Source: Leptospira stimsonii (lineage in GTDB: Bacteria; Spirochaetota; Leptospiria; Leptospirales; Leptospiraceae). Taken from it: DNA of 64,000 bases. Below the pieces are notes generated by a model that saw nothing but the letters and a program-made list of their open reading frames with translations, was not told the origin of the DNA and searched no databases. Each line of letters opens with the position of its first letter. The stretch's first letter is position 1. Both the position numbers and the translations under genes were made by a program. Where the stretch lies: NCBI RefSeq assembly GCF_003545875.1, contig NZ_QHCS01000006.1, positions 109,501 to 173,500 on the forward strand, in the 5' to 3' direction. Positions 33,163-46,036 of this stretch are shown one piece after another.

Positions 33163-33632
33163 GTTCCGATTCCTCATCGGGGGCCGGATTTCCGTTCCAC
33201 CCGTTCCAGGATTTTCTTCTCGGCGAAGTCATTTTAAAAACATTAAAGGAATCGAATATTGCCTCCGAAACTGCGGAAGAGGCTGTGCGTTCTCATCTTC
33301 CGCCGGGTCAAAAGGATTTTGTATTCACACCCAACGCAAAAAAACAAACGTTGATGAATCTTTATCCGGAGAAGATTCGCGGTTTTTTAAAAGCCGGAAA
33401 ATCCGAAGAAATCAAAAACGAATTTAGGACGATGATCGCTTCCGAAGGGAAAATGGATCTCGCACTGGAACTTTTGGAATGGCTCTTTACCGGCTTTGAA
33501 GAAAAGAAGTTATTAAACGAATTGTTTTCTCTTGTCTTAAACGAAAAGATTCCCTTTCCGGAAAATTTTCTCGAAAATCTTAAGAAAAACTACGAAGAGG
33601 AAGTTCTAAAAGATCTGGAGAGTTTAGAATAG
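33159..33632 (+). CDS. hypothetical protein coupled to RsbW-like gene
   Basis: A 157-residue, mostly helical soluble protein, not recognised. Sequence runs FHPFQDFLLGEVILKTL, then a Lys/Glu-rich middle, and a helical end (LENLKKNYEEEVLKDLESLE). There is no signal, membrane segment or catalytic motif. It begins in a 4-base overlap with the RsbW-like gene (33159-33162), so production is likely to be tied to it; a regulatory subunit is possible but unproven. Confidence 0.7.
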   Translation: MSSDSSSGAGFPFHPFQDFLLGEVILKTLKESNIASETAEEAVRSHLPPGQKDFVFTPNAKKQTLMNLYPEKIRGFLKAGKSEEIKNEFRTMIASEGKMDLALELLEWLFTGFEEKKLLNELFSLVLNEKIPFPENFLENLKKNYEEEVLKDLESLE

Positions 33633-34032
33633 GATCTTTTTGAAGAACCGTTTTGAAAGTGTGAGTTCCTACTTTTTGTTTTCTGGCAAAGTCAAAGCCT
33701 TCCCGTAATTTTATCTCGGACACATTTAAAGTCCGTTTACAAGTAGTTTTTCGAAGAATCTGTTTGTCGGAAGAATCGGTCCGGCCAGTTTGACCGCAGA
33801 AAGACGATCTCTCAATCCCAAGATTTCATTTAAGGTCTAACTCTGGAATGAGAGGGTGTGGGAACTCCAATCAAAAATTAACAGAAGAACTCTGGTTAAA
33901 GAGTTCAAAATTCTACACGAACTAATTTGTGTGAACTCCTGCGTTTCTGGTTACGAACTACGGAAGAGCAATCAATGAAGCGCTCCTTGTTTCGGAACAA
34001 GACTGAAATAAGAAATTGGTTTATAAAATGAA
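33633..34032. other. intergenic stretch with short dispersed motifs
   Basis: No gene is supported. Three degenerate copies of a motif near TGTGGGAACTCC / GTGTGAGTTCCTAC occur (33659-33672, 33856-33868, 33929-33943). Near 33728-33760, AAAGTCCGTTTACAAGTAG resembles GAAGTCCGTTTTCGAGTAG at 15041-15059, another small shared repeat. Confidence 0.5.
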
Positions 34033-34054
34033 AAGCCCGCCGAAAGGCGGGCTT
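34033..34054 (-). terminator. terminator of the desaturase gene
   Basis: Perfect 9-base stem AAGCCCGCC / GGCGGGCTT with a 4-base loop (GAAA on the plus strand), followed on the minus strand by TTCATTTT. It lies 17 bases past the stop of the minus-strand desaturase gene. Confidence 0.88.
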
Positions 34055-34071
34055 GTTAATAGGAGCGATTC

Positions 34072-34887
<816 letters not shown>

Positions 34888-34896
34888 CGAATATTA

Positions 34897-34920
34897 GCTC
34901 CTATTGTATTCAATAGGAGC
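34897..34920 (-). promoter_or_regulatory. palindrome covering the desaturase ribosome site
   Basis: Perfect inverted repeat, plus strand GCTCCTATTG-TATT-CAATAGGAGC. On the minus strand its second arm contains the Shine-Dalgarno AGGAG, about ten bases before the ATG. As RNA it would fold into a 10-base-pair hairpin hiding the ribosome site; as DNA it could be a repressor operator. Confidence 0.75.
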
Positions 34921-35211
34921 CGAACACCGATCACGTGTTGCAAAAAAGTTTTGGAATTTTCTAAAAAAAGGATCCGAAATCGTTCCGAAAATCGATTTTC
35001 GAGGAAAAAAAGAAGTTTTTTTCGAAACGCAAAACGCCGATTTTTCCTGGAAAGGCAAAAGTAGAAGGGAATTCCCGACTTTTTTAAACAAAAGGTTCGA
35101 TGGGAACTGATTTTCCTTTTGGATCGTTTAACCGGAATGCGAATGCGGCCCTTTGATTTTATAACCTCCGGGAAACGGTTACGATTCCATTGTAGAGATC
35201 CGAAACATCAG

Positions 35212-35560
35212 TCACTTTGGCGATAAACCGCTGGCAAGGGGTGCTTCTTCCTTACTCTCCAGTTCACGAGATCCATCGTCCGTTTCAAGGTCGGGCGCAA
35301 CCATCGCGCCGATTTTAAGATCGTTCTGTTTTGCGATTTCGGTTGCAGAGAAGAATTTCGTCCCATTTTTATTTCCATCGTGATCCTGAAGAGAGACTCT
35401 GCCTCATTTTTTATAAGAACGGAGCCACTCGTGGAATTCGAATCGGGTATAAGAACGTCTAAGAGGGAAAGCTTTGTAAGGGTAGAATGGGGTCGCTCCT
35501 TTGTTCAGTGTTTTTCTCGCCTGCGGACTCGGAAGCGTTTTGAAATCATCGATTGTCGGA
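35212..35560 (-). pseudogene. possible decayed coding remnant
   Basis: On the minus strand, one frame (from about 35560 down to a stop at 35404) reads with protein-like composition and ends RFEFHEWLRSYKK. Next to it another frame (35403 to stop 35212) reads GRVSLQDHDGNKNGTKFFSA and continues to LKIGAMVAPDLE. Neither has a credible start. They may be the remains of one or two genes, or chance. The first shares its upstream part with the dispersed repeat. Confidence 0.3.
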
Positions 35561-35720
35561 GTTCCGACTCGGAAAACTTTTTACTTGAAAGAATTAGAAT
35601 TCTCTGATAGAGAAAAGTCTCTCGGATTTTCCACCGCCCACCCCTCCACCCAAAATCAGGGTGGGGCACGGTTTTTTACGGTGGAATGTCGTTTTTCCGA
35701 CAGATATGCCTCGAGACTCA
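35550..35720 (+). repeat. degenerate dispersed repeat, copy 2
   Basis: Inverted relative to copy 1 (16050-16225). It contains GTCGGA-GT-TCCGAC, then TCTCGGATTTTCCACCGCCC, CAGGGTGGGGCACGG and GTCGTTTTTCCGACAGATAT. The CCCACCC...GGGTGGGG part could fold as a stem. No open frame or transposase is inside. Confidence 0.7.
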
Positions 35721-35826
35721 GGGGAAGTGAATTCTGGAAAAAGAAAAGGCGAAGAACGACGAGCGATTGTCCCACTTTGATCGGATTAATTACAGAGTAA
35801 TCGATTAGAAAGGAACGGAGAATTGA

Positions 35827-36477
35827 ATGAAAGAAAAGAAGATAGGAATTTTAGGATCGGGGATCGTAGGACAAACATTGGCCAATGGATTCCTAAAGTA
35901 TGGGGCGGAAGTTAAGATTGGGACCAGAGATCCTGAAAAACTCAAAGACTGGTTGTCCAAAGCGGGGAAGGGAGCTTCGGTCGGATCCTTCGGAGAAGCG
36001 GCGGCATTCGGAGAAATTCTCATTCTTGCTTCAAAAGGAAATGCGGCAAAGGATGTCTTAAAGCTCGCCGGAAACGATTTCCTAACCGGAAAGACGATAC
36101 TCGATACCACGAATCCGATCGGTGATCAAGCGCCTGTCAACGGCGTTCTTAATTTTTTCACAACATATAACGAATCTCTTATGGAGCAGATTCAAAAAGA
36201 ATATCCAAAGGCGAACTTTGTGAAGTGTTTCAGTTCGGTCGGGAGTTCTTTGATGGTGGATCCTCAATTGAAAGGAGGAAAGCCGAGCATGTTCATCTGC
36301 GGGAATAACGAGAACGCAAAAAAACAAACGAAAGAGATCCTGGACACTTTCGGTTGGGAAACGGAAGACATGGGTAAAGTCGAAGCGGCCCGTGCAATCG
36401 AACCACTTTGTATTCTCTGGTGTATCCCCGGATTCTTATCTCAATCCTGGACTCACGCTTTTAAACTCTTAAAATAA
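35827..36477 (+). CDS. NADPH-binding F420-reductase-like protein
   Basis: A 216-residue Rossmann-fold protein of the 'NADP oxidoreductase, coenzyme F420-dependent' domain family. IGILGSGIVGQTLANGF is the dinucleotide loop, and GTRDPEKL after the second strand has the Arg typical of NADPH preference. Further on, LDTTNPIGDQAP and VKCFSSVGSSLM are family-like segments. Leptospira are not known to make F420, so it more likely uses NADPH with another partner. It has GAACGGAGAA near the ATG and stands alone; a convergent gene ends 9 bases away. Confidence 0.82.
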   Translation: MKEKKIGILGSGIVGQTLANGFLKYGAEVKIGTRDPEKLKDWLSKAGKGASVGSFGEAAAFGEILILASKGNAAKDVLKLAGNDFLTGKTILDTTNPIGDQAPVNGVLNFFTTYNESLMEQIQKEYPKANFVKCFSSVGSSLMVDPQLKGGKPSMFICGNNENAKKQTKEILDTFGWETEDMGKVEAARAIEPLCILWCIPGFLSQSWTHAFKLLK

Positions 36478-36485
36478 GGGAACCA

Positions 36486-37694
36486 CTACGGTTTCGGTTT
36501 GCTCGAAGCGGATCTGGATTTTGTTCCTCCGGCCGCTTCGAGGAGAGGAATGATCGAGTTTCTTTCATAAGCCGTTGCTAAGGAAAGTGCCGTATATCCA
36601 TCCACTTGGTAGTTCGGATCCGCTTTTTTCTCCAGAAGAATTTTCGTAAGTTCGGGAAGATCGAAGTAAACGGAGAGGTGGAGAATTCTCCATCCTTTCG
36701 TTTCCGTATTCGGATCGGCTCCTTCGTTTAACAAACGAAGAGCGGCATTGAGATCCTTCTTATACGTCGCCTTGATGAGAGCGTTATTTTTCGAAGTCTG
36801 TTCTTCCGGTGTCAAGGCGATCGGATTGTTGGAGGGTTTCGATTCTTCAGAAATATTTCGATTGGAAAGTTTTGCGTTTGGGTCTCCCGAGAAAGCGTAG
36901 TCAAAAATGACTTTTGAGTCTTGAATGCCTCGATGAAAAAATAGTTTTCCACCGGCGAATCCAGGATGATCGAGTTTCGTAACTTCGGAGAGTTTTGTCT
37001 GCGCATCGTAGATTCCTCCGAAATTTTTTCCAGTAAAAAGATCGGCGACGATACTCTGCGCGGTCCAAGGCGCCCATGTCGCATAATATCCTTGAAAGCC
37101 CGCTTTTAAAAAAGGCGCGGAATACATGGTAACTCTTTGTTTGGTTTCCTCGGCGTCTATGACTCCCATGTCATAGGCCATGTTGCCGGCGGTAAAGCAG
37201 GCGCCGAGAAAGAGAACGATTGCACCCGGTGCGGGCTTCAGAGAATTCTCCACTTCGTCATTGGAAACAAATTTTCCCTTCAATGCAAATCCTCCTACAT
37301 ACTTTTGATGAAAAGGAGAGTTCGTGAGATTGCTTCCGATTCCGTGTCCTGCATAGAGGACGATGTTCGCGCCTCTGATCGCCTCTTTGATTTGTTCCCA
37401 CGGCGTTCGAGGGCTATAAAATTCCAAGACTGAAACTCCTCTCGCTTTGAGAACCTTCGTCACTTCTTGCATATTCTTTATATAACCCAACGTGCTTGGA
37501 CCGTTGTCTCCGTCGACGTCTCCTACGATGGCGACCGCCTTAAATCCGCTTCCGGATATTGTCGCTTCGGGAAGGTTGGCTCGTTTGGAGATTTTGAGGA
37601 GAGATTCACCGATTGCGTGATTGGGATGTTCTCCTTCCGAAAGAATAGGGAAGGTGAAAAGGAAGAATAAGAAGAGGATCTTCGAAGGATTCAT
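36486..37694 (-). CDS. secreted caspase-like protein with ankyrin repeats
   Basis: A 402-residue exported protein. The signal peptide ILFLFFLFTFPILSEG is followed by a caspase/CHAT-like (clan CD peptidase) domain: IVLYAGHGIG with catalytic His at residue 117, and VLFLGACFTAGN with catalytic Cys at 166, each after a hydrophobic strand as in clan CD. A linker with Ser/Asn/Pro leads to three ankyrin repeats (about residues 305-395; ALRLLNEGADPNTETKGW, LTKILLEKKADPNYQVDGYT). The tail is basic and Ser/Lys-rich. The combination suggests a protease whose ankyrin part selects a target. No neighbour shares its strand or function. Confidence 0.85.
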   Translation of the reverse strand: MNPSKILFLFFLFTFPILSEGEHPNHAIGESLLKISKRANLPEATISGSGFKAVAIVGDVDGDNGPSTLGYIKNMQEVTKVLKARGVSVLEFYSPRTPWEQIKEAIRGANIVLYAGHGIGSNLTNSPFHQKYVGGFALKGKFVSNDEVENSLKPAPGAIVLFLGACFTAGNMAYDMGVIDAEETKQRVTMYSAPFLKAGFQGYYATWAPWTAQSIVADLFTGKNFGGIYDAQTKLSEVTKLDHPGFAGGKLFFHRGIQDSKVIFDYAFSGDPNAKLSNRNISEESKPSNNPIALTPEEQTSKNNALIKATYKKDLNAALRLLNEGADPNTETKGWRILHLSVYFDLPELTKILLEKKADPNYQVDGYTALSLATAYERNSIIPLLEAAGGTKSRSASSKPKP

Positions 37695-37819
37695 AGTGGA
37701 AGGAATCTAAGAAAGAAATTTCCTATGTCAAGGAGAAGTAGGCTCGAAAAAAAGATTCTTAAATGATTTTTTTTTCGTGAAACGACGGCACCTTGAATGC
37801 GAAGGGAACCGTTCTGGGT

Positions 37820-38356
37820 ATGGAAATTCTATCTTTTAGCTCCGAGAGAAAAATTCAGTCCGTTCTGATTGAAGGCACGCTGGGGACGGATTCGATTCTA
37901 ATTCCTCTTTCCCTTTGGGATGAATTGAACGAGGATGAGAGAAGAATTCTTCGGAGAAAGCTTCCCTATCTTCTGAGGAAATTCGGGAAGTATGTGAGTT
38001 CTCTGAAGAGGCTTCATTGGAGAGCGGGAAAGATCAAATACAATCGAGGCGTCGGGAAGATGAAGAAGATGAGTATTCGGGTCAATACGGGAGCGTGGGC
38101 TCTTCTCGGTGCGCTCGCGGCGGCGCACGGGGTTTCGAGGTGTTATCTTTTTAATTATATGCTTTGGTTGGATGAGGTTGGGGTCGGAGATTCTATCGTG
38201 GATACTTTAAACCAAGGAGTTCCTAGGTTTCACGGGTCTTACAGAATGATCTGGACGCTCAATTTACGAGAAAATCTCATTTCCCGAGAGCTGGAATTCG
38301 AACCAAATCCCATGACCGACACCTTCCCCTATTACCTCCCGCCCAAGGGCACATAA
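37820..38356 (+). CDS. DUF1564 family protein
   Basis: A 178-residue member of DUF1564, a family met mainly in Leptospira and often in many copies per genome. Diagnostic stretch: MSIRVNTGAWALLGALAAAH followed by GVSRCYLFNYMLWLDEVGVGDSI, and the end FEPNPMTDTFPYYLP. The pattern, with a short strand then two helices, is reminiscent of small DNA-binding proteins (ribbon-helix-helix), which is inference. The start is placed at ATG 37820; a TTG nine codons earlier is possible. Next to a convergent transglutaminase gene. Confidence 0.8.
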   Translation: MEILSFSSERKIQSVLIEGTLGTDSILIPLSLWDELNEDERRILRRKLPYLLRKFGKYVSSLKRLHWRAGKIKYNRGVGKMKKMSIRVNTGAWALLGALAAAHGVSRCYLFNYMLWLDEVGVGDSIVDTLNQGVPRFHGSYRMIWTLNLRENLISRELEFEPNPMTDTFPYYLPPKGT

Positions 38357-38392
38357 ACAAACCACCCCTCTCAAAAAAGAACCCAAAACCAA

Positions 38393-38426
38393 CCGAAAGG
38401 TCTCGAATCCTCGCCGAGACTTTCGG
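38393..38426 (-). terminator. terminator for the transglutaminase-like gene
   Basis: Stem CCGAAAGGTCTCG / CGAGACTTTCGG, 12 pairs with one bulged base. On the minus strand it is followed by TTGGTTTTGGG and then TTCTTTTTT. It sits between two convergent genes. Confidence 0.65.
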
Positions 38427-38444
38427 CACCGCACGGACAGACCT

Positions 38445-40238
38445 TCATTCCACGCTCCTCTCGTCTCCTCTCAAGAGGACTCGATTCGAAATCGGTTTGA
38501 CTTTCGGGAAAGAATCCATCCAAGAAGAATCCGCATCCAAAAGATTCCTTGAAGAAACCGAATCATCCGAGAACAACTCGATCTCCAAGGACCTGGAAGC
38601 GCCACCCGAAGGTTTCGTAAAATTCAGCAAGACGTCCCCGCCTTTGATAATCGAATGCGAAGGAGAATTCAAAACTGCGAATATAATATGTTTTGCATAT
38701 GTAAGCCCGGCTCTCGTCCTTGGAGACGAAAGAGGTTCCATCGGAATCCAACCGAAGGACGGGTGCCAGACTTCGGCGACCTTATGATTCAGCTCCACCT
38801 TCGGAGAGACCGGAAGCCAGTTCCAAGCGAGCCTCGCAGGAATCCCAGCGCTTCTCAAGAGGGCGATTTGAGCGTAACTGTGTTCTGTGCAAGAACCGTG
38901 ACCGTTTTGAAGAACTGTGGGAGCCGCGTCGAAACGTCCGTCTTGTTTGTAGACAAGATTCTTCGTGATATGTTTATAGACCGCTTGGATATAACCTTCG
39001 ACGCTGGAAGATTCCGCTTTGAGTTGATCTCGTATGGAAGTGATTCCCGGATCGTTGATCAGAAAGACCGATTTATCTTCTAAGAATTGATTCCATTTCC
39101 GATCGACCTTCCAATCCTCCCAGGAAGTGTTGAAATTGGAAAGACCGGAATCCAAGTTGAATCTTTCAATCTTCGCAGAATAGACGACTTCCGTCCAAGA
39201 CTGACCGGCGGACAAGGCGGGAATTTTTACAAACAGGGTTCGATTCCCTTGCGCGTCTTCTTGAAAGGAGCCGAACTTTGTAACGGATTCTTCGCTTAGA
39301 ATCTGCGATGCTGTTTCTTTAGGAGGAATTGCAACCGCGATTTCGGATTCCGGGGAATCCTTCTCCTTCGCGCTCACGGTGAGAGAAAAAGAAATTTTCT
39401 CCTTCTTTGGAGCAAAACGATAACTTAGATTCCTTTTGAGAATCTGGTTTCCCGGAACGACGGGATAAAACTGGTTACCGATCTGAATTAGATTTTGATA
39501 ATATCCTTTCTCCGGATCCATCAGCGCGAAATCCTTTCCTCGACAAGTCAACTTAGGAGCCAGTTTCCCGTCGATCTTCACCGAAAAACGATCTTTTATG
39601 GAGTTTAGAATCGGGTTGTAAGAATGGAGATTGAAATCTCCATCGTTGTTCCAGAGAAAAATCTCCTTCTCGGAGCAGGCATAGGCCAGAGCGATTTTCG
39701 AAACGGGCATTTCTTTACTTTCGATTTCATTCCCGTTTTCTCTATCATAAAAAGTGAATGTGTTTCCTTGGATTCCGAAGAGTTTTCCCTGAAAAAATCC
39801 GAGGGAGGTCCAACCGGAGTTCGTCGCGGGAAACGAAAACCTTCTTTTTGTTTCGAAAGAATCGGCGTCGATTACTACGATTTCTTTTTTTAGTCTCGCG
39901 AAGATTTGATTCTTCTCCTTGTCCCAAGCCAAACCGCGAACCGGCTCACCGAAATCGATACGCTTCGTATCTCCGTTTTTAAAATTCCGCAAGATCACGC
40001 CATGACTTTCTTTCCCATTTTCGCCCGGAAGAATCGCTGGCCAGAGGATCCAGTTTCCCGCGATCAAGGCGCCTTGAAAACTCCGGACTTTCTCGTCGCC
40101 CTTTGGGGGAGCGACTTGGGCGTAATCCGTATTTTCAACGGTTTCCCAGTCGAACACCGGATAGGCGGACTGAGGAAAAAGAGGGAAGGAAAAAGCCAAA
40201 CAAAGAATCAAAAAAGAAGAATGGGATTTGATCGACAT
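38445..40238 (-). CDS. exported transglutaminase-like protein
   Basis: A 597-residue exported protein. Start ATG 40238 begins directly at a signal peptide (SFLILCLAFSFPLFPQSA); the frame opens seven codons earlier. The first ~290 residues look like a beta-propeller or other beta-rich region. The transglutaminase-like core is near residues 430-500: LQNGHGSCTEHSYAQIALLR (Cys), ELNHKVAEVWHP (His) and FGWIPMEPLSS, where the usual Asp is a Glu. The triad is therefore nearly complete. It is likely periplasmic, acting as a peptidase or amidase or as a binding protein; substrate unknown. Confidence 0.82.
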   Translation of the reverse strand: MSIKSHSSFLILCLAFSFPLFPQSAYPVFDWETVENTDYAQVAPPKGDEKVRSFQGALIAGNWILWPAILPGENGKESHGVILRNFKNGDTKRIDFGEPVRGLAWDKEKNQIFARLKKEIVVIDADSFETKRRFSFPATNSGWTSLGFFQGKLFGIQGNTFTFYDRENGNEIESKEMPVSKIALAYACSEKEIFLWNNDGDFNLHSYNPILNSIKDRFSVKIDGKLAPKLTCRGKDFALMDPEKGYYQNLIQIGNQFYPVVPGNQILKRNLSYRFAPKKEKISFSLTVSAKEKDSPESEIAVAIPPKETASQILSEESVTKFGSFQEDAQGNRTLFVKIPALSAGQSWTEVVYSAKIERFNLDSGLSNFNTSWEDWKVDRKWNQFLEDKSVFLINDPGITSIRDQLKAESSSVEGYIQAVYKHITKNLVYKQDGRFDAAPTVLQNGHGSCTEHSYAQIALLRSAGIPARLAWNWLPVSPKVELNHKVAEVWHPSFGWIPMEPLSSPRTRAGLTYAKHIIFAVLNSPSHSIIKGGDVLLNFTKPSGGASRSLEIELFSDDSVSSRNLLDADSSWMDSFPKVKPISNRVLLRGDERSVE

Positions 40239-40805
40239 AACAGAATCCGACTCGGACAAGTCCCGGATTCTAACCTTTCCAAATTCTAAAAAAGAGAATC
40301 TCTTAAAAAATCGAACTGCCTTAACCCAAAACGATTTCCTGAAAGATCGAATCGAAGCAATGAGATTCTTCCGAAACAGGATCTGTAAGAGTTCCTACTC
40401 GATTCTCCTATCTTCGAACTCTTTCGCGAATTCGGAAATTTTTTCGTCGATCCAAAACGAAGGAGTTCCCACACTTTAAGAATTTCGGAATGTTTAAAAT
40501 TCATCCAAATTCTAAAATAAAAAGAGCCTGCTCCAAAACCTATAATGTGGGAACTCTAACATCAAAAGAAACAATCAAAGTTCACTAAAAGTCGAATTTG
40601 ACTCCATTTTGTAGGACCTCATACAGTTTATTAGAATTTTCTAAAGGCTTATATCTTCTGGCTTTCGAGGTTTTGGGACAGGCTCAAAATAGAATTCAGA
40701 CGATCCTGTTCAAAAAATCTTCGATCGTTGCGGGTCGAGTTTTGAAGAATTGAATCCGAAATTTTACCGGGAACTTTGATCGTGAGAAAAAACGAAGAAT
40801 TGGAC
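40239..40805. other. intergenic stretch of about 570 bases with repeats
   Basis: No gene is supported. It includes a MITE-like unit (40524-40685) and degenerate TGTGGGAACTCC-type motifs (40384-40398, 40460-40474, 40545-40557). Confidence 0.5.
40524..40685. repeat. MITE-like unit with terminal inverted repeats
   Basis: The left end GAGCCTGCTCCAAAACC (40524-40540) is the inverted complement of the right end GGTTTTGGGACAGGCTC (40669-40685) with two mismatches. The 162-base unit has no reading frame of note and contains one internal TGTGGGAACTC motif. No target-site duplication is clear. Confidence 0.55.
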
Positions 40806-41762
40806 TCAAACTTTCAGATGTTTTTTGATTTCATCCAAGGCAAGGGATTCTAAGGTTTCAAAATTTGTGGAGCCGGAGTAGGGAAGATGTTCGATCAACT
40901 TTAGGCCGAAGTTTCCATAGTCGTTCTTGATCCATTTTTTAAGTTGAAGAAGGGTTTCTTTCGAACGGTCTCCGGAAGGAACTGCTTTTCGAATAAATTC
41001 CAGAAGTTCGACAATTCCGAACTTTGTTTTTGTCGAAGTTTTGAAAACGGGAGGAAGATTTTTTCCCGGCATCATGTCTTTTAAGAATTCCAGAGTTGTA
41101 ATCAACATATGATAACTCGAATTCGCGAGTTGTTCTTCGTCGCATTTGTTCAAAATAAAAGAATCCGGAACCTCCATGATTCCACTCTTCATAAACTGAA
41201 CTTGGTCTCCGCCTAACGGTTGCAAAACGAGAAAGGAAAGATCCGTGAGTTTGGAGACTTCGATTTCGTTTTGCCCGATCCCGACGGTTTCGATAAATAC
41301 ATAACGAAAAAAACAACGCAAAAGACGAATAACGTGGTAAGTATAAGGATTCACGCCTCCGAGTTCGAGTTGGCTTGGCTGGGAGCGAAAGTAGATTCTT
41401 TTTTCTCTCGCAGGAAGAGAAAGCCTGGTTCTATCTCCGAGAAGAGAACCTCCGGAGATATGACTCGAAGGATCGATTGCAACGATCGCCATCGTCTCTT
41501 CGTTTTCGCCTTTTAAGAATTGAGTCGCAAGTTCTCCGAGCAAGGAAGACTTTCCCGCGCCCGGAGTTCCGGTAAACCCCACCGTCAAAGAATTTTTTCC
41601 GGTCAAACCTCGATTGTAGAGTTCTTCAAAAAGATTTTTTCGAAATTCGAAGGAATCCGGCCTTTCCACTCCCGAGATCAGCTTCGCGAGAGGAAATTTT
41701 TCTCCCTCCCGCGCACCATCGATGAGTTCCGCGAGTTCTGTCCTAGATGGATTCACAGACAT
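40806..41762 (-). CDS. meaB: MeaB/ArgK-type GTPase chaperone
   Basis: G3E-family GTPase that protects, gates and reactivates B12-dependent acyl-CoA mutases. 318 residues. P-loop GFTGTPGAGKSSLL, switch region AIDPSSHISGGSLLGDRTRL (the family's signature), ETVGIGQNEIEVS (Walker B), NKCDEEQ for the guanine-binding NKxD, and a C-terminal dimerisation helix. The gene starts 16 bases after the mutase stop, so both are made from one message, and its partner is the mutase upstream. Confidence 0.94.
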   Translation of the reverse strand: MSVNPSRTELAELIDGAREGEKFPLAKLISGVERPDSFEFRKNLFEELYNRGLTGKNSLTVGFTGTPGAGKSSLLGELATQFLKGENEETMAIVAIDPSSHISGGSLLGDRTRLSLPAREKRIYFRSQPSQLELGGVNPYTYHVIRLLRCFFRYVFIETVGIGQNEIEVSKLTDLSFLVLQPLGGDQVQFMKSGIMEVPDSFILNKCDEEQLANSSYHMLITTLEFLKDMMPGKNLPPVFKTSTKTKFGIVELLEFIRKAVPSGDRSKETLLQLKKWIKNDYGNFGLKLIEHLPYSGSTNFETLESLALDEIKKHLKV

Positions 41763-41778
41763 TTCCGAAGATGACGCG

Positions 41779-43791
<2,013 letters not shown>

Positions 43792-43819
43792 GAATTCTGT
43801 CCCGATTCGAGGTTCTCAT

Positions 43820-43852
<33 letters not shown>

Positions 43853-43901
43853 TCAATTTTTATCCTTGCTCTGATTTCCGCAAAAACCCAACGGACCCGC
43901 A

Positions 43902-45238
<1,337 letters not shown>

Positions 45239-45242
<4 letters not shown>

Positions 45243-46036
45243 AATCCATCTGGAATCAAAAGAGAAATTCAAAAGATAAGAATCCGACTTCCAAGAGTCA
45301 AAAGATCGCCGTCTCTTTTTCAGAATATAAAGAAAAACTAAAGTTCGGCGTAAGAGGCAAAAAAGAAGAATCTTCCGAGGACGAGAGTTTGACAAGAGGA
45401 GCCAACGGACTTCCTTTTGAAACCGAATATTGGAGGGATATCTACGGATCCGGGACGGACGTGGACGCTACCTTCAACGCAAAAGAACACGCACGTTATG
45501 CGAAATCGATCCTCAACCTGATGGAGATCAACGTAAACTCGATCGCCGACTTCGGATTTGGAAAAGGGATTCTTTTGAAAGAGATGGTAAAGATCTTCAA
45601 GCCCGGAAGGGTCCTCGCGATCGATCCTTCGGAGCAGATGCTCGACGAACTGATCGCGCAAAAATGGATCCGAGCCTGGAACATCTCCGTCTTAAACACA
45701 ACCGTACAAGAATTGGATCTGTCTTACTTCGTTCATCTTCCTTTCGATCTCGGGATCTGCAATTCGGTAGTTCAATACATAGAAGGCGATCTCAAACCGG
45801 TCTTCGAAAAACTTCATAAAATCGTAAAGTATCTCTACTTTTCCGTTCCTACAAAAGACGACTACATAAGAATGAAAAAAGAGATCTACTTCGAAGATCC
45901 CTACGCCTTCGTGAGAACGAAAAAGGAATATATGAAGATGATCGAACCTTACTTCCGAAGAGTCGGTTTTAATCTTTTAGAAAGTCGCCTTGTCGCGGAT
46001 TCCCGTTTTACCGATCAATTGTTTAAGGATGAATAA
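45239..46036 (+). CDS. class I SAM-dependent methyltransferase
   Basis: A 265-residue Rossmann-fold methyltransferase. After a basic, Lys-rich N-terminus of about 60 residues comes motif I IADFGFGKGILLKEM (glycine loop) and the acidic end of strand 2, RVLAIDPSEQM. Further on, LGICNSVVQYI is motif IV/post-I-like. The start TTG 45239 overlaps the stop of the membrane protein gene, so the two are co-translated. The acceptor is unknown; the partner suggests modification of a membrane-linked substrate. After it, gene character changes toward accessory DNA. Confidence 0.82.

Larger units (their letters stand above)
34921..35826. other. intergenic stretch of about 900 bases
   Basis: No intact gene is supported. 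It should contain the desaturase promoter at its left end. The right part holds repeat copy 2 (35550-35720). Two overlapping minus-strand frames in 35212-35560 look like coding remnants and are listed separately. Confidence 0.5.
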
